A stretch of DNA of 64,000 nt from Terrirhizobium terrae (GCF_030323265.1 NZ_CP104992.1:3881501-3945500); one strand, 5' to 3'. Numbered from the stretch's first letter, positions 47,653 to 57,879 are shown. The notes: generated by a model not told the origin, from the letters alone. A program made the numbers and translations.

Positions 47653-48799
47653 ATGACAAGCCTCAGCAATCACGACATCATCGAACTCACCGCCTGGCGC
47701 CGCATGCTGCACACGATGCCGGAAGTCTCCGGCGAAGAAGTGGAGACTGCAAGGAAGTCGTGCGCTTCCTCAAGCAAACCGGGCCGGATGCGATCGTGGA
47801 GAAGCTGGGCGGCACGGGCGTCGCCGTCATCTATGACAGCGGAGTGCCCGGCCCGAGCGTGATGATCCGCGCCGAACTCGATGCCCTGCCGATCGAGGAA
47901 CTGGGAGATCCTGAATACAAGTCGAAGATCGCCGGCAAGAGCCATATGTGCGGCCATGACGGTCACATGGCAACGCTAGCCGGTGTCGGTCGTGCGCTCG
48001 GTCGCGAGCGGCCGAAGACCGGCCGCGCCATCCTGCTCTTCCAGCCGGCAGAGGAAAACGGCGCCGGTGCAGCCGCCGTCATCGCCGACGAAAAATTCGA
48101 CGCCCTGACACCGGATTACAGCCTGTCGCTGCACAACATGCCGGGTGTCCGCTTCGGCCATGTCTGGCTGAAGGACGGCCCGGCCAATTGCGCTTCGCGC
48201 GGCATGAAGATCGTGCTGACCGGCAAGACGGCCCATGCAGCCTATCCGGAAACCGGCACCTCCCCGTCAGCGCCGTCGCGCAACTGATGCCGGCGCTGAA
48301 TGCCTTGTCCGTCGGCACGGTATCCGAAGGCAACCTCGTGCGCGCCACCGTCACCCATGCCTCGATCGGCGAACCGACGGTCGGCGTGGCTCCGGGCCAT
48401 GGCGAGATCTGGGTGACATTGCGCACCTCAACCGACGACCAGATGGCAGCCCTCGTCGACAAGGCCGAGACCATGGCGCGCGAAGCCGCAGAGACGAACG
48501 GACTGGTGCTGAGCGTGGATTATCAGGACGTCTTCGGCCATTGCGTCAACGACCCGGAAGCGGCGACCATCCTTCGCGCTGCGATGGATGCGGAAAGCGT
48601 GACCTATGAACCCGGCGAGGGCTTTCGCGCTTCGGAAGATTTCGGCCGCTTTGGCGCAGTTTCGAAGTCCGCGATGCTCTTCCTCGGAGCGGGCGAAAAT
48701 CACCCGGCCCCGCACAACCCGAATTATGACTTTCCGGATGACCTGATCCCGATCGGCTCGAAAATCTTCCTGCGGGCGATCAGGAACACGTTGGGTTGA
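47653..48799 (+). CDS. M20 family amidohydrolase (hippurate hydrolase-like), two frameshifts
   Basis: Zinc-dependent amide hydrolase of the M20D class (hippuricase, IAA-amino acid hydrolase, N-acetyl-amino acid deacetylase). It reads ELTAWRRMLHTMPEVSGEEV, then loses frame at 47751-47752 (AA for AAA), continues EVVRFLKQTGPDAIVEKLGG and the metal motif MCGHDGHMATLAGVGRALG with PAEENGAGAAAVIADEKFD, loses frame again at 48262-48265 (C4 for C5), and ends with SEDFGRFGAVSKSAMLFLGA and HNPNYDFPDDLIPIGSKIFL. Corrected length ~382 residues, normal. 23 bases after the ABM gene. Substrate not settled. Confidence 0.88.
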
Positions 48800-48830
48800 C
48801 GGAGCTCTACGCTCCGTCCCCTATCCTGCC

Positions 48831-50216
48831 TCAGGCGTCGTTGTTGCCGAAGAGCTTTGCGAGGAAATTGCCGTTCGAGCCTGCGCCCGGACGCTTGCCG
48901 TCCCACTTCGGCACGATGATCATGTGGGTGATTTCGCCGCGCTGGAACGCCTTCAGGAAACGGTCATATTCGGCGAAGGCAACGCAGCCGTGGGAATCGC
49001 CGCGAACGCGCAGCAGGTAGCTATGTGCGAGAAGTCCGGTACGGTTCTGCGGGTGCTTGCCGTCAACGGAGGTCAAACGGATCGCCGCAACACCGTGGAA
49101 AAGCTTTTCGCGCATGGAAAGCTTGTAGGTGCCGGGAGGCGTCGGACCACGCATCTTCACATGGGTGAATTTCGGATTGTCGCGCATGCTGCCGATGCCG
49201 GAATGGGCTTCAAGCTTGGTGCCATTCGGCATGTGCACGACGCCATTGGTGATGTCGTAGATCGCAACCTTGCTGCCGATGCCGGGAACCTTCGGCGTCG
49301 GCGAAGGGGAAATGGGCTCCTCGCGCATCGGATTGTTCGGCTTTGCGAAGGCGAGCGCGGTCGGCTTGTCTTCGTCATCGGCGCGGCCCGGCTTCTGCGG
49401 CGCGACCGCTGCGATGGCAGCAAGCGCATTCGGCTTTGCGCCGTCGCCGCGGGTTCCGGCACCCGGGCGAAGAACCGGCATCGGGCCGGCCTGCGGCAGT
49501 GCGTAATCCGGTGTCGGCGCGAGCGCCACGGTCTCTTCCTGGATGTCGATCGCTGCGTCGTCGGCCGACGCGTCTTCGATCGCAGGCTGATCTTCAAGCG
49601 AAGCCATCTCGACAGGCTTCATGTCCTTGAGCTCCGCAACCTTGGTGACTGTCTCGGCATCCTGGATCAGGTCCGGAAGCGCGCCGTCGCCACGCGGAGC
49701 AACGATAACGAGGTCTTCCATCGCGGATGCGAGAGCGGTGCGGATATCGCCGTCTGCAGGTCTTGCCTTGGCGAGTGCCGCGAACCGCTGTTCGGTCTCG
49801 GCACGCCGCGCGGCCTTGGCCATGGCATGATGCAGCGCCTGGCGTACATCGGAATTGTGCGGACGAAGCGCTTCCAGTGCAGCCGTCTCGGCGCCTTCGA
49901 GGCGACCCTTCTTCGGCTCGGCCGCAGCACTGCCCGGCAGCCTGGAGAATTTGGAAATATCGAGTGACGGGGCATCAGCCGTCTTGGAAAAATGGTCGCC
50001 TGTCACAACCGGCGCGAGCAGCGCGGTCTGGAAACGGACTTCCTTCACCGGCTTGACGGCGGTGGCAACGGTCACGACCGAAGCACCGAACAGCGCCGCG
50101 GCGGTCAGCCCGACACCGATCATCATGTTCGCCACAACGGAACGGCCGCGCTTGCGCTTGACCGGCCGCTTCGACACCTGATTGCGTTTCGTGGAGGCTT
50201 CGACCCTACGCACCAT
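48831..50216 (-). CDS. DUF2778 (L,D-transpeptidase-like) domain protein
   Basis: A 461-residue envelope protein. The basic N-terminus (VSKRPVKRKRGRS) precedes one membrane helix (MMIGVGLTAAALFGASVVTV), then ~270 residues of low-complexity, Ala/Pro/Glu-rich linker. The C-terminal ~150 residues are the DUF2778 domain: SKVAIYDITNGVVHMPNGTK, GTYKLSMREKLFHGVAAIRL and the catalytic-type RVRGDSHGCVAFAEYDRFLK with the S/HGC motif of L,D-transpeptidases. It probably remodels peptidoglycan in the periplasm. ATG 50216 follows a GTG one codon before. Monocistronic. Confidence 0.85.
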   Translation of the reverse strand: MVRRVEASTKRNQVSKRPVKRKRGRSVVANMMIGVGLTAAALFGASVVTVATAVKPVKEVRFQTALLAPVVTGDHFSKTADAPSLDISKFSRLPGSAAAEPKKGRLEGAETAALEALRPHNSDVRQALHHAMAKAARRAETEQRFAALAKARPADGDIRTALASAMEDLVIVAPRGDGALPDLIQDAETVTKVAELKDMKPVEMASLEDQPAIEDASADDAAIDIQEETVALAPTPDYALPQAGPMPVLRPGAGTRGDGAKPNALAAIAAVAPQKPGRADDEDKPTALAFAKPNNPMREEPISPSPTPKVPGIGSKVAIYDITNGVVHMPNGTKLEAHSGIGSMRDNPKFTHVKMRGPTPPGTYKLSMREKLFHGVAAIRLTSVDGKHPQNRTGLLAHSYLLRVRGDSHGCVAFAEYDRFLKAFQRGEITHMIIVPKWDGKRPGAGSNGNFLAKLFGNNDA

Positions 50217-50646
50217 CACTCGTTACCCGAACCGTTACTCTTCAGGGTGGACACCGCCATGCGGGCCTCACCTGCCAGACTCAAGCGGTCGATGAAAACG
50301 GAGCCAAGCCGCGCCGAACCGCCATGCGAATGGGTAAGAGAATGAACGATTATGGTAACCAATGTCTTTACGCCGCCCCGATCAGTTTTCGGTGGTGCTG
50401 ATAAAAGCCCAAGTCGCCGGAAGTTTAACCGAAATGCGGCAAGCCTGTGTTTCTGGTCATTTCAGATTAAGGCACGTCAACCCCGCGACTGTTGCTCTTT
50501 AGCGACAAAACGCCCTTAGTTCAAGGCAACAGGGTTAATTTTACCAACCGCCCTTTGGTATAGACCAAGAACATTCAGCGGCAGACAAAAGAAAAGGCCG
50601 CCCGTAAATTCGCGGACGGCCCTTTTTGCATGGAGAGCGACTTTGT
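50217..50646. other. Intergenic region between DUF2778 and YeeE genes
   Basis: About 430 bases. The left part should hold the promoter of the DUF2778 gene (minus-strand TTGACG at 50480-50475 is a candidate -35, with no good -10). The right end holds the terminator at 50590-50626. I see no RNA gene or coding frame. Confidence 0.4.
50590..50626 (-). terminator. Terminator after the YeeE-type transporter
   Basis: On the minus strand GGCCGTCCG-CGAATTTA-CGGGCGGCC forms a 9-bp stem (one G-U) flanked by A-rich and TTTT tracts, 20 bases after the stop at 50647. It is symmetric enough to act in both directions. Confidence 0.8.
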
Positions 50647-51870
50647 TTAGCCGTCGATCCGGCGGATGGCACGGCCTTCATCGAAGAACCACGGCCGCAG
50701 GCGAACACCGATAATATTGCCGGCGAAGGCGGCAACGGCCCAGAGATAACCATGCAGGCTGCCCGAAGCGATGCCGGAGAAATAGGCCCCGATATTGCAG
50801 CCATAGGCGATGCGCGCGCCATAGCCCAGGAGCAGGCCACCGACGACGGCCGCAAGAATGGACCGGCGGGGAATGTTGAAGTTCGGCGCAAACTTGCCGG
50901 CCAGCGCTGCGGCCAGCATCGCACCGGCGATGATACCGAAGTCCATGACCGAGGTCACGTCTGCAAACACGCTCTGCGCCAGCGCCTTCGCATTGCCCGG
51001 CTGCTGCCAGTAGGCCCATGCCGTCGGATCGATGCCGATCAGCTGTGCGCCCTTGGCACCCCACAGCGCGAATGCCGAGGTCACGCCCCACGGACGGCCG
51101 GCGATCGCCAGCGTCGCGAAGTTCAGGATGACCAGTGCGATTGCGCCGAAGACCAGCGGCCAGGGGCCACGCAGGTAGCGGGCAAGGCCATGACGCGCCG
51201 ACGGCGGTGCCTGCTCCAGCGCCCCATTGCGCTTCTTCTCGACGGCGACGGTGATTGCCGCGATGGCTCCGAAGATCGCCAGCGACACTGCAATGCCACC
51301 AAAGGCGCCAAAGGTCTGGAAGAGTGCGGTCGGCGGCAGCGACGGCAGGCTGACCCACCAGTCGAAATTGATGGTCGCCAGAACCGAGCCGACGACGAAG
51401 AAGAACAGCGTGATCAGCATGCGGGCATTGCCGCCACCGGCGGTGAACAGCGTGCCGGAAGCGCAACCACCGCCGAGCTGCATGCCGAGACCGAACATGA
51501 ACGCCCCGACGATGACGCCGATACCGGCCGGCGAGATATTGCCGCGCACTTCGGTGCCGAACAGCACGCCGCTGGACAGCGCCGGGAAGAACAGGATCAC
51601 GGCGAGCGCCAGCAGGATCATCTGCACGCGCAGGCCACGTCCCCTGCCCTCGGCGATAAAGACGCGCCATGCGGAGGTGAAGCCGAAGGCCGCGTGATAA
51701 AGCGAAATGCCGAGCGCGCCGCCGATGAGGAACAGCGCCCCATGGGCGGGCCCGTAGATTGCGCCAAGCGCGATGGTGCCGAGCACGAGGATGACGAGCG
51801 ACACGAGGCCGGGCGTCCCCAGCGGCGGCAGCGCTTCGGCGCGCGAACCGACGGAAGAAGAAATGGACAT
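50647..51870 (-). CDS. YeeE/YedE (TsuA-like) sulfur-compound transporter
   Basis: Polytopic inner-membrane protein of 407 residues with about ten helices, of the YeeE family that imports thiosulfate. It has the two conserved Cys motifs of the family, LGGGCASGTLFTAGGGNARM and LGYGARIAYGCNIGAYFSGI, which line the substrate path, and repeats the GIxxG pattern (GGALGISLYHAAFGFTSAWR). ATG 51870 follows TAGGAGTATCCGA; the open frame extends to 51990 but without a ribosome site. No tusA-like gene is adjacent. Thiosulfate as substrate is inferred from family. Confidence 0.88.
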   Translation of the reverse strand: MSISSSVGSRAEALPPLGTPGLVSLVILVLGTIALGAIYGPAHGALFLIGGALGISLYHAAFGFTSAWRVFIAEGRGRGLRVQMILLALAVILFFPALSSGVLFGTEVRGNISPAGIGVIVGAFMFGLGMQLGGGCASGTLFTAGGGNARMLITLFFFVVGSVLATINFDWWVSLPSLPPTALFQTFGAFGGIAVSLAIFGAIAAITVAVEKKRNGALEQAPPSARHGLARYLRGPWPLVFGAIALVILNFATLAIAGRPWGVTSAFALWGAKGAQLIGIDPTAWAYWQQPGNAKALAQSVFADVTSVMDFGIIAGAMLAAALAGKFAPNFNIPRRSILAAVVGGLLLGYGARIAYGCNIGAYFSGIASGSLHGYLWAVAAFAGNIIGVRLRPWFFDEGRAIRRIDG

Positions 51871-52005
51871 TCGGATACTCCTAGAATTGGGCTTTAAGTA
51901 ATGGCCGAACCGATGACTCGCGAGGTATCCAAATCCAACAAGCGATGACCTGAAGAAAACCGATTGCGCAAATTTCCACTCCGACAGCAAACGAATCTAT
52001 GTTCG

Positions 52006-52043
52006 TAAAAATTCCACCCCGCGTGGGGAGCGCGGGGTGGAAT
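52006..52043 (-). terminator. Terminator of the trimeric autotransporter
   Basis: ATTCCACCCCGCG-TGGGGAG-CGCGGGGTGGAAT is a perfect 13-bp stem, followed on the minus strand by TTTT, 50 bases after the adhesin stop. It is the strongest terminator in the window. Confidence 0.9.
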
Positions 52044-52092
52044 GTGCCGACGGGATGGGGGACCCGATCGGCGGGGAAACTTATAGGAACGG

Positions 52093-53555
52093 TCAGAACT
52101 CGCCGGCCAGACCGACCCTGACACCGGCGTCACCGCCCGGCGAATAGCCGACCGAGGCATCCAGTATGACCGGGTAGTTCGTGTCGAACATATGCGCCAC
52201 TGCGAAACTGGTCGCGACCTCGCCGTGATAAGTGGCGACATTCGTGCCCCAGGATGTCTTGCCCGGTGCCGATGGTTTGGGAGCCGGCGTCATCGCCATG
52301 GCCGCGGCGATGCCCTTCCGCGATTCCTTGCGCAGGCCGGAAATATCGGAATTCACCCGGTTTAGGTCGATATTGGCCGTCGCGATATTGCCGGCCGCAT
52401 CGGTCGTCAGCACCTGGGTCGGACCACTCTGCGCTGCCCGGCTTGCCGCCGAGGTCACGCCCGGCATCGTATAAGTATTGGACGATGTGCCGATCATCAC
52501 CTGCCCGGCCCGCGTCGTGGTCGCGCCGCCGCCGATGGCGGTGCTGTTGGCATGGGCGGCGTTCGAACCGTAACCGACCGCCGTGGCATCTGCTCCGGTC
52601 GCGACTGCATCCGGCAGACCGCTCGTATTGTTGGCGGCCAGCGCTCCGTTGGTGCCGGCACCGCCGATGAAGGAGTTGAGCGCTGCAATTGCCGTTCCGA
52701 CGTCGTTATAGGTATTGCCGCGCAAAGTGTAACTCGGCCCATTGAAAACGTTGGTCGTCGCATTGTAGGTGGATCCGCCGCCGAGGGCATCGGCGACGTC
52801 CTCCAGGCTGGTGGAAACCGACGTCTGAACGGCGCGCAACTGGCGGACATTGACCGCATCCGTATCCGCCGTGCCACCGGCGACATTGGTGATCTGCCGC
52901 TCGCCGCCTGCCGATCCGATCGAGACCGCTCCCGCGGTCGACGTGACGGCCGTGCCGGAGAAGAGTTCGGCAGCACCATTCATACCGGCCCGGCTGGCGA
53001 CCGAGTTTGCGCCGAGCGCGACACCACCGACGGCACTGACATTCGCATCCGCCCCGAGCGCCACGCCGTTGGCAGCCGTCACCGTGCCGCGAAGGCCGAG
53101 CGCTACGGCATTCGCGGCGGTCACGCTCGTATTGGCGCCGTTGCCGATGGCGATGGAATTGACTTCGCCGGCGACCGATGTCGGGTTTGCCGCACCGCCG
53201 AGACCGTTCAGCGTCCCTCCCCCATCGAAATTCCGGTCGGCGCATCGATGGCGATCTGGTTGGCCGCCAGTCCGCAATCGGATGTATTGACCGCCTGTCC
53301 GTTCGTATCCAGCACGGTCAGACCGATATTCTGACCGCTTAGCGCCCCGCGGATATTAAGATCCACGAGGCTGGCCAGCGGCTGAAGCAGAGCGTCGAGG
53401 CCCGAAGCCACTGGAGCAATGATGGGAAGATCGACGCTGAGGCCGGAACAGACATCCACCAATGGTGCCGATTGGGCATAGGCTGCGGTGCTGTTCAGCA
53501 TGGCGACAAGGGCAATGGGCATTAGGGAAAAAGCGGTGACTGCAGGCCTTTTCAT
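52093..53555 (-). CDS. Trimeric autotransporter adhesin, YadA-like (frameshifted)
   Basis: Surface adhesin exported by its own C-terminal barrel (type Vc). From ATG 53555 it has a signal peptide (MPIALVAMLNSTAAYAQSAP), then a ~90-residue unique part. The frame is lost in a C5 run at 53219-53223, where one base more gives TLNGLGGAANPTS. The head shows repeated SIAIGNGAN-, NAVALGLRG-, NGVALGADA-, GGVALGANS-type motifs, then neck/stalk (QITNVAGGTADTDAVNVRQL) and the anchor ASFAVAHMF-like VATSFAVAHMFDTNYPVILD ending GVRVGLAGEF with a terminal Phe. About 487 residues, short for the class. Upstream DNA is A+T-rich. Confidence 0.87.
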
Positions 53556-53724
53556 GACAACTCTCCAACTCCGGTAAGAATTATCATTTTCTAATATGCT
53601 TAATAAGCTATTTCTAATTTAGATGGGCTATATAATTTCGATGAGAGCTCTGAATTGATTGAGCAATTTCGCTTGCCCCGACATCGGGAGCGCGTCACAA
53701 TGGTCTGAAAGCGGGAGAGTGACG

Positions 53725-54351
53725 ATGAAAGCGCTGTTGTTGGTCGACATTCAGAACGGATTCTGCCCCGGCGGAAACCTGCCCGTGGCGGATGGTGACA
53801 CCATCGTTCCGGTGGTAAACCGGCTGATCCGCGACGGTGGTTATGACGTGATCACCGCCTCCCAGGACTGGCATCCGGCCGATCATGGAAGCTTCGCCTC
53901 GCAGCACCCCGGCAAGAAACCTTTCGACATGGGAGAGCTTTCCGGTCAGCCCCAGGTCATGTGGCCGGACCATTGTGTTCAGGGAACGCCCGACGCCGAA
54001 TTTCATCCCGATCTCGAAACCGACGAGATCGACTATATCCAGCAGAAGGGCGAAAACCCGGCCGTCGACAGCTATTCAGCCTTCCGCGACAATGACCGCG
54101 CCGCCCTGACCGGGCTCGCCGGCTACTTAAAGGCGCAGCAGATCACCGAACTCGATGTCTGCGGCCTTGCGACAGACTATTGCGTAAAATTCTCGGCCCT
54201 CGACGCCCGCGACATGCTGCCAGACGTCAAGGTGCGCTTTGTCTCCGACGCCAGCCGCGGCATCGACCCGAAGGGCGTCGCCGATGCGATCGACGAGATG
54301 CGGTATAAAGGCATCAGCATCGTCACCAGCAAGGAAATCCTCGCCGACTGA
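53725..54351 (+). CDS. pncA: Nicotinamidase/pyrazinamidase PncA
   Basis: Converts nicotinamide to nicotinate in NAD recycling. The 208-residue isochorismatase-fold protein has the catalytic Asp in ALLLVDIQNGFCPGGNLPVA, metal ligands in ITASQDWHPADHGSFASQHP, the Lys in YIQQKGENPAVDSYSAF and the nucleophile Cys in DVCGLATDYCVKFSALDARD. ATG 53725 follows GGGAGAGTGACG; the frame is open to 53659 but without homology. Monocistronic, followed 184 bases on by azlC. Confidence 0.95.
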   Translation: MKALLLVDIQNGFCPGGNLPVADGDTIVPVVNRLIRDGGYDVITASQDWHPADHGSFASQHPGKKPFDMGELSGQPQVMWPDHCVQGTPDAEFHPDLETDEIDYIQQKGENPAVDSYSAFRDNDRAALTGLAGYLKAQQITELDVCGLATDYCVKFSALDARDMLPDVKVRFVSDASRGIDPKGVADAIDEMRYKGISIVTSKEILAD

Positions 54352-54535
54352 GCGCGCGCGCCGAACCGCAGAGCCGCCAGCCCCACAGTTCATCGAAATA
54401 GATGATTGAATAAGCGCAATTCGTTTGTCAGCAGCAACGTCTGCCCGTAAACGCCGGGCAAGACCGGCATGCATGCAGATGCACGCCCCAGAGGAGACAT
54501 CCGCCGCTGCGGATGGACAGCTTGGAAAAGACCGC

Positions 54536-55266
54536 ATGGATAAGAGCGATCAGGTCAGAGACGGCTTCAAGAACGGCCTCGTCGTCGCCTCTCTTCCGCC
54601 CCCTTCGGCATTCTCTTCGGCGCGATCGCCGTCGATAACGGTTTCAGCCTGACCGAAGCCGCGCTGATGAGCGCGCTCGTCTATGGCGGAGCAAGCCAGC
54701 TCGTCGGCATCGAGCTTTTCGGCCAGCATGTCGCCGCCTGGGTGATCGTGCTCTCGGTTCTGGCGGTCAACTTCCGCCATGTCCTTTACTCGGCAGCTCT
54801 TGCGCCGGTCATCGGCCGATACCCACACGCCGAGCGCTGGCTCGCCTTCTTCCTGCTGGTCGACCCGCAATTTGCCGAGGCCGTGAAGCGCGGCGATGCC
54901 GGCAACCCAGTGAGTTTTCAATGGTATATGGCGATGGGCTCCATCGTCTGGTGCGGCTGGGTGATCAATACCGTGATCGGCGCCTTTTTCGGCCGGATGA
55001 TCGGCGATCCGAAGGCACTCGGCATCGATGTCCTGCTGCCGGTCTATTTCCTTGGGCTCGTGATGGGCTTCCGCAAGCGGCACAATTTCCTGCCGGTCAT
55101 GCTGGCCGGCGGCATCGGCTCGGTCGCCGCCTATCACATTGTCGGCTCGCCCTGGCATATCAGTGTCGGCGCCGTGCTCGGCATTGTCGTCGCCGCCATT
55201 CTGCCCCCGCCAGCTTCCAGCAGTCTCGATCAGGATGCGGCAGTGACCGAAAGCGAGGCCGTGTGA
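54536..55266 (+). CDS. azlC: Branched-chain amino acid export protein AzlC (frameshifted)
   Basis: Large subunit of the AzlCD exporter, polytopic. ATG 54536 starts MDKSDQVRDGFKNGLVVAS; one base is missing near 54590-54598, after which the frame reads PFGILFGAIAVDNGFSLTEA, ALMSALVYGGASQLVGIELF, VNFRHVLYSAALAPVIGRYP and WLAFFLLVDPQFAEAVKRGD, the family signature. Corrected ~242 residues, with five or six helices. The TGA shares its A with the azlD ATG. Substrate may be branched-chain or related amino acids; not proven. Confidence 0.88.
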
Positions 55267-55601
55267 TGGAAGCCAATACCAGCGCCTTTGCGGTCGATTC
55301 GACCACGCTCTTCCTGATCGTCATGGCAGGCATCGCCACCTACCTGACGCGCATCGGCGGTTATGTGCTGATGTCGAGCATGAAGCGCATCCCGCCGCGG
55401 GTCGAATCGGCGCTCAACGCCGTGCCGGCAGCGGTTCTGACGACGCTTGTCGCCCCGCCCTTCTTCAATGGCGGCTGGGACATCAAGATCGCCATGGTGG
55501 TGGCGCTCATCGTCTGCCTGCGCTTCCCGGGCCTTACCATTCTCGCCGCCGGATGGGCGGCCGTGATGGCCGCCCGCTACGGTTTCGGTCTGGGCATCTA
55601 A
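55266..55601 (+). CDS. azlD: AzlD family protein
   Basis: Small partner of AzlC, 111 residues with four hydrophobic segments. It reads LFLIVMAGIATYLTRIGGYV, then RIPPRVESALNAVPAAVLTT, the conserved block of AzlD, and IAMVVALIVCLRFPGLTILA. It begins at the azlC stop (TGATG), so it is coupled. The last codons lie 6 bases from the convergent aminopeptidase gene. Confidence 0.92.
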   Translation: MEANTSAFAVDSTTLFLIVMAGIATYLTRIGGYVLMSSMKRIPPRVESALNAVPAAVLTTLVAPPFFNGGWDIKIAMVVALIVCLRFPGLTILAAGWAAVMAARYGFGLGI

Positions 55602-55607
55602 CCCAGA

Positions 55608-57443
55608 TCAGCCCTCGATCGGCGCCGTCGCGGCCTCGAGCCAGGCCTGCACGCCGCTATCGGTCAGAAGCGGCATGAGTTTCTCGCGAACGGTCGCATG
55701 ATAGGCATTCAGCCAACCGAGTTCCTCCGCCGTCATCAGCGACGCGACGACAAGGCGACGGTCGATCGGGCACCAGGTCAGCGTCTCGAAGGAGCGCATC
55801 GGCATGTCGCCGCCTTCCACTTCCATAGCATCGCGCACGAAGATCAGGTTCTCGATACGGATGCCGTAATGGCCGGGGCGATAATAGCCGGGCTCGTTCG
55901 ACAGGATCATGCCGGGCAGCAGTTCCTGGGTCGCGAGCCGCGAGATCCGCTGCGGCCCCTCATGCACCGAGAGATACGATCCGACGCCATGACCCGTGCC
56001 ATGGGCGAAATCGCCGCCGGCCTTCCACAGCGCGATACGCGCCAGCGGATCGAGGTCGCAGCCGCGCGTGCCCTTGGGGAAACGCGCCGTGCTGATCGCG
56101 ATCATGCCCTTCAGCACCAGCGTGAAGAATCGCTTGCGATCCTCCGGCACCTCGCCGATCGCGACCGTGCGGGTAATATCCGTCGTGCCGTTGATATATT
56201 GCGCGCCTGAATCGATCAGGAAAAGCTCGCCCGCCTCGATCTTGCGGTCGCTTTCGCTGGTCACGCGGTAATGCATGATGGCGCCATGCTCGCCGGCACC
56301 CGCAATGCTGTCGAAGGAGACGTCGCGCAGCGGGTTCTGCATGTTCTGCCCGACGCGAGCGCGTGCAGCCTCCAGAGCCTCCACCGCCCGGATTTCGGTG
56401 AGCGAACCCGGCTCCGCCTGATCGAGCCAGTAGAGGAACTCGACCATGGCAACGCCATCCTGCACATGCGCATCCGCCGAGCCCTTCAGCTCCACCGCAT
56501 TCTTGATCGCGCGCGGCAGGCGGGCGGGGTCCGTACCCTCGACCACGACCCCACCGGCGCTTTCGATCGCCCCGATCAGCGCCAGCGCCGTCAGTTCCGG
56601 ATCGACCAGGATGCGGCCGCCATTGGCGGCACGAACACCGATGCGCTCGGTCAGCGCCGCCGGTGCCTGGATCGCTACCAGCGGCTGCAGATGCGCCCTG
56701 GCCTCTGTCCCGAGCTTGCGCTCGTCGATGAAAATCTCCGCCTTGCCGTCAGCAGTAATCAGCGCGCGCGATAGCGGATGCGGCGTATGCGGCACGTCGG
56801 CACCGCGGATGTTGAAGATCCATGCGACCGAAGACGGATCGGCGATCAGCGCGGCAGCAATATCTTTCGCCTTCAGGGCGCTGGCGATCTCGGCGATTTT
56901 CTCGGCTGCCGGCTTGCCCGCATGGGCATCCTGCTGCACGGCAACGGCGCCGAGCGGTTCGGCAGGACGGTCGCTCCATGCCTTGTCGAGCGGATTTTCA
57001 TCCAGCAGCACAATCGAGCCACCAATCTCCGCCAGCGCCTTCGCCAGACGCTTCAGCTCCGTCCCACCATGCAGCCACGGATCGACGCCGAGACGGAACG
57101 CCTTCGGCGCATGCGCGGGCAGCCAGAGATGCGGCGGCTCGTTGACGAGGTCACCGCCGGTGAACACGCTGCCATCCACCTGCTCCGCCAACTGCGTCAC
57201 ATAGCGCCCGTCGACAAAGACGATCGCCTGCGAACGGGTGACCAGCGCCACGCCCGCCGACCCGGTGAAGCCGGTCAGCCAGGAAAGTCGCTCCGCGGAC
57301 TTCGGCACGTACTCCCCTTGATACTCGTCGGCGCGCGGCACGAGGAAGCCGTCTATGCCGAGGTCATCGAACCGGGCGCGGATGGCGTTGACGCGCTCGC
57401 GTCCGAATTGGGGCGTGGAAGTGCTGTCGAAGGATTGAAACAT
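55608..57443 (-). CDS. pepP: Xaa-Pro aminopeptidase (aminopeptidase P, M24B)
   Basis: Removes N-terminal residues preceding proline; cytoplasmic metallopeptidase. The 611-residue protein has two creatinase N-domains (SWLTGFTGSAGVALVTRSQA; ADPSSVAWIFNIRGADVPHT) and the pita-bread catalytic domain with metal ligands in FLIDSGAQYINGTTDITRTV, AHGTGHGVGSYLSVHEGP, LSNEPGYYRPGHYGIRIENL. The length and three-domain order fit the eukaryotic XPNPEP1-like type that many rhizobia have, larger than E. coli PepP. ATG 57443 lies 12 bases after GGA; an ATG three codons earlier is possible. No frameshift. Confidence 0.93.
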   Translation of the reverse strand: MFQSFDSTSTPQFGRERVNAIRARFDDLGIDGFLVPRADEYQGEYVPKSAERLSWLTGFTGSAGVALVTRSQAIVFVDGRYVTQLAEQVDGSVFTGGDLVNEPPHLWLPAHAPKAFRLGVDPWLHGGTELKRLAKALAEIGGSIVLLDENPLDKAWSDRPAEPLGAVAVQQDAHAGKPAAEKIAEIASALKAKDIAAALIADPSSVAWIFNIRGADVPHTPHPLSRALITADGKAEIFIDERKLGTEARAHLQPLVAIQAPAALTERIGVRAANGGRILVDPELTALALIGAIESAGGVVVEGTDPARLPRAIKNAVELKGSADAHVQDGVAMVEFLYWLDQAEPGSLTEIRAVEALEAARARVGQNMQNPLRDVSFDSIAGAGEHGAIMHYRVTSESDRKIEAGELFLIDSGAQYINGTTDITRTVAIGEVPEDRKRFFTLVLKGMIAISTARFPKGTRGCDLDPLARIALWKAGGDFAHGTGHGVGSYLSVHEGPQRISRLATQELLPGMILSNEPGYYRPGHYGIRIENLIFVRDAMEVEGGDMPMRSFETLTWCPIDRRLVVASLMTAEELGWLNAYHATVREKLMPLLTDSGVQAWLEAATAPIEG

Positions 57444-57705
57444 GGCGGACATTCCAAGTGATCTGAATCAGGAAAGTTAATGACCGCACTTAATAGAATT
57501 ACACCCGCGACCGCCAGTGAAAGGACGACCGCTGGGCATATCGGCCGATATTTGTGCAGGCGCGAAAAGAAAATGACGCACAGAGCGCCGCATCATGCGC
57601 ACAGCGCATAACACCAATGATGCAAGCCTACTCACTAGGCATTGTGGAACAGCTTATTCAAGCCCAGACAGAGTGACGAAACACTCAGACCAAAGGACGA
57701 GATCA

Positions 57706-57879
57706 ATGGCCAATTCCTTCTTCCGCAACGCCCTCAACCGCGTCGTCGTTGCTCGCGAGCGCCAGGTCGCCCGCTACGTCAATGGCGCCCTGATGGGCCT
57801 TGACGAGCAGACACTGAAGAGCCTCGGGACCAGCCGCGAAGAACTCCGTCGCAAGGGCGCTACCAACTACATCTTCTAA
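57706..57879 (+). CDS. Small basic protein, DUF1127-like
   Basis: A 57-residue Arg-rich protein reading MANSFFRNALNRVVVARERQ, ARYVNGALMGLDEQTLKSLG and ending REELRRKGATNYIF. It resembles the short DUF1127-type proteins common in rhizobia, one of which in relatives affects phosphate or RNA metabolism, but the match is by pattern only. ATG 57706 follows AAAGGACGAGATCA. It has its own terminator, so is a single-gene unit. Confidence 0.78.
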   Translation: MANSFFRNALNRVVVARERQVARYVNGALMGLDEQTLKSLGTSREELRRKGATNYIF

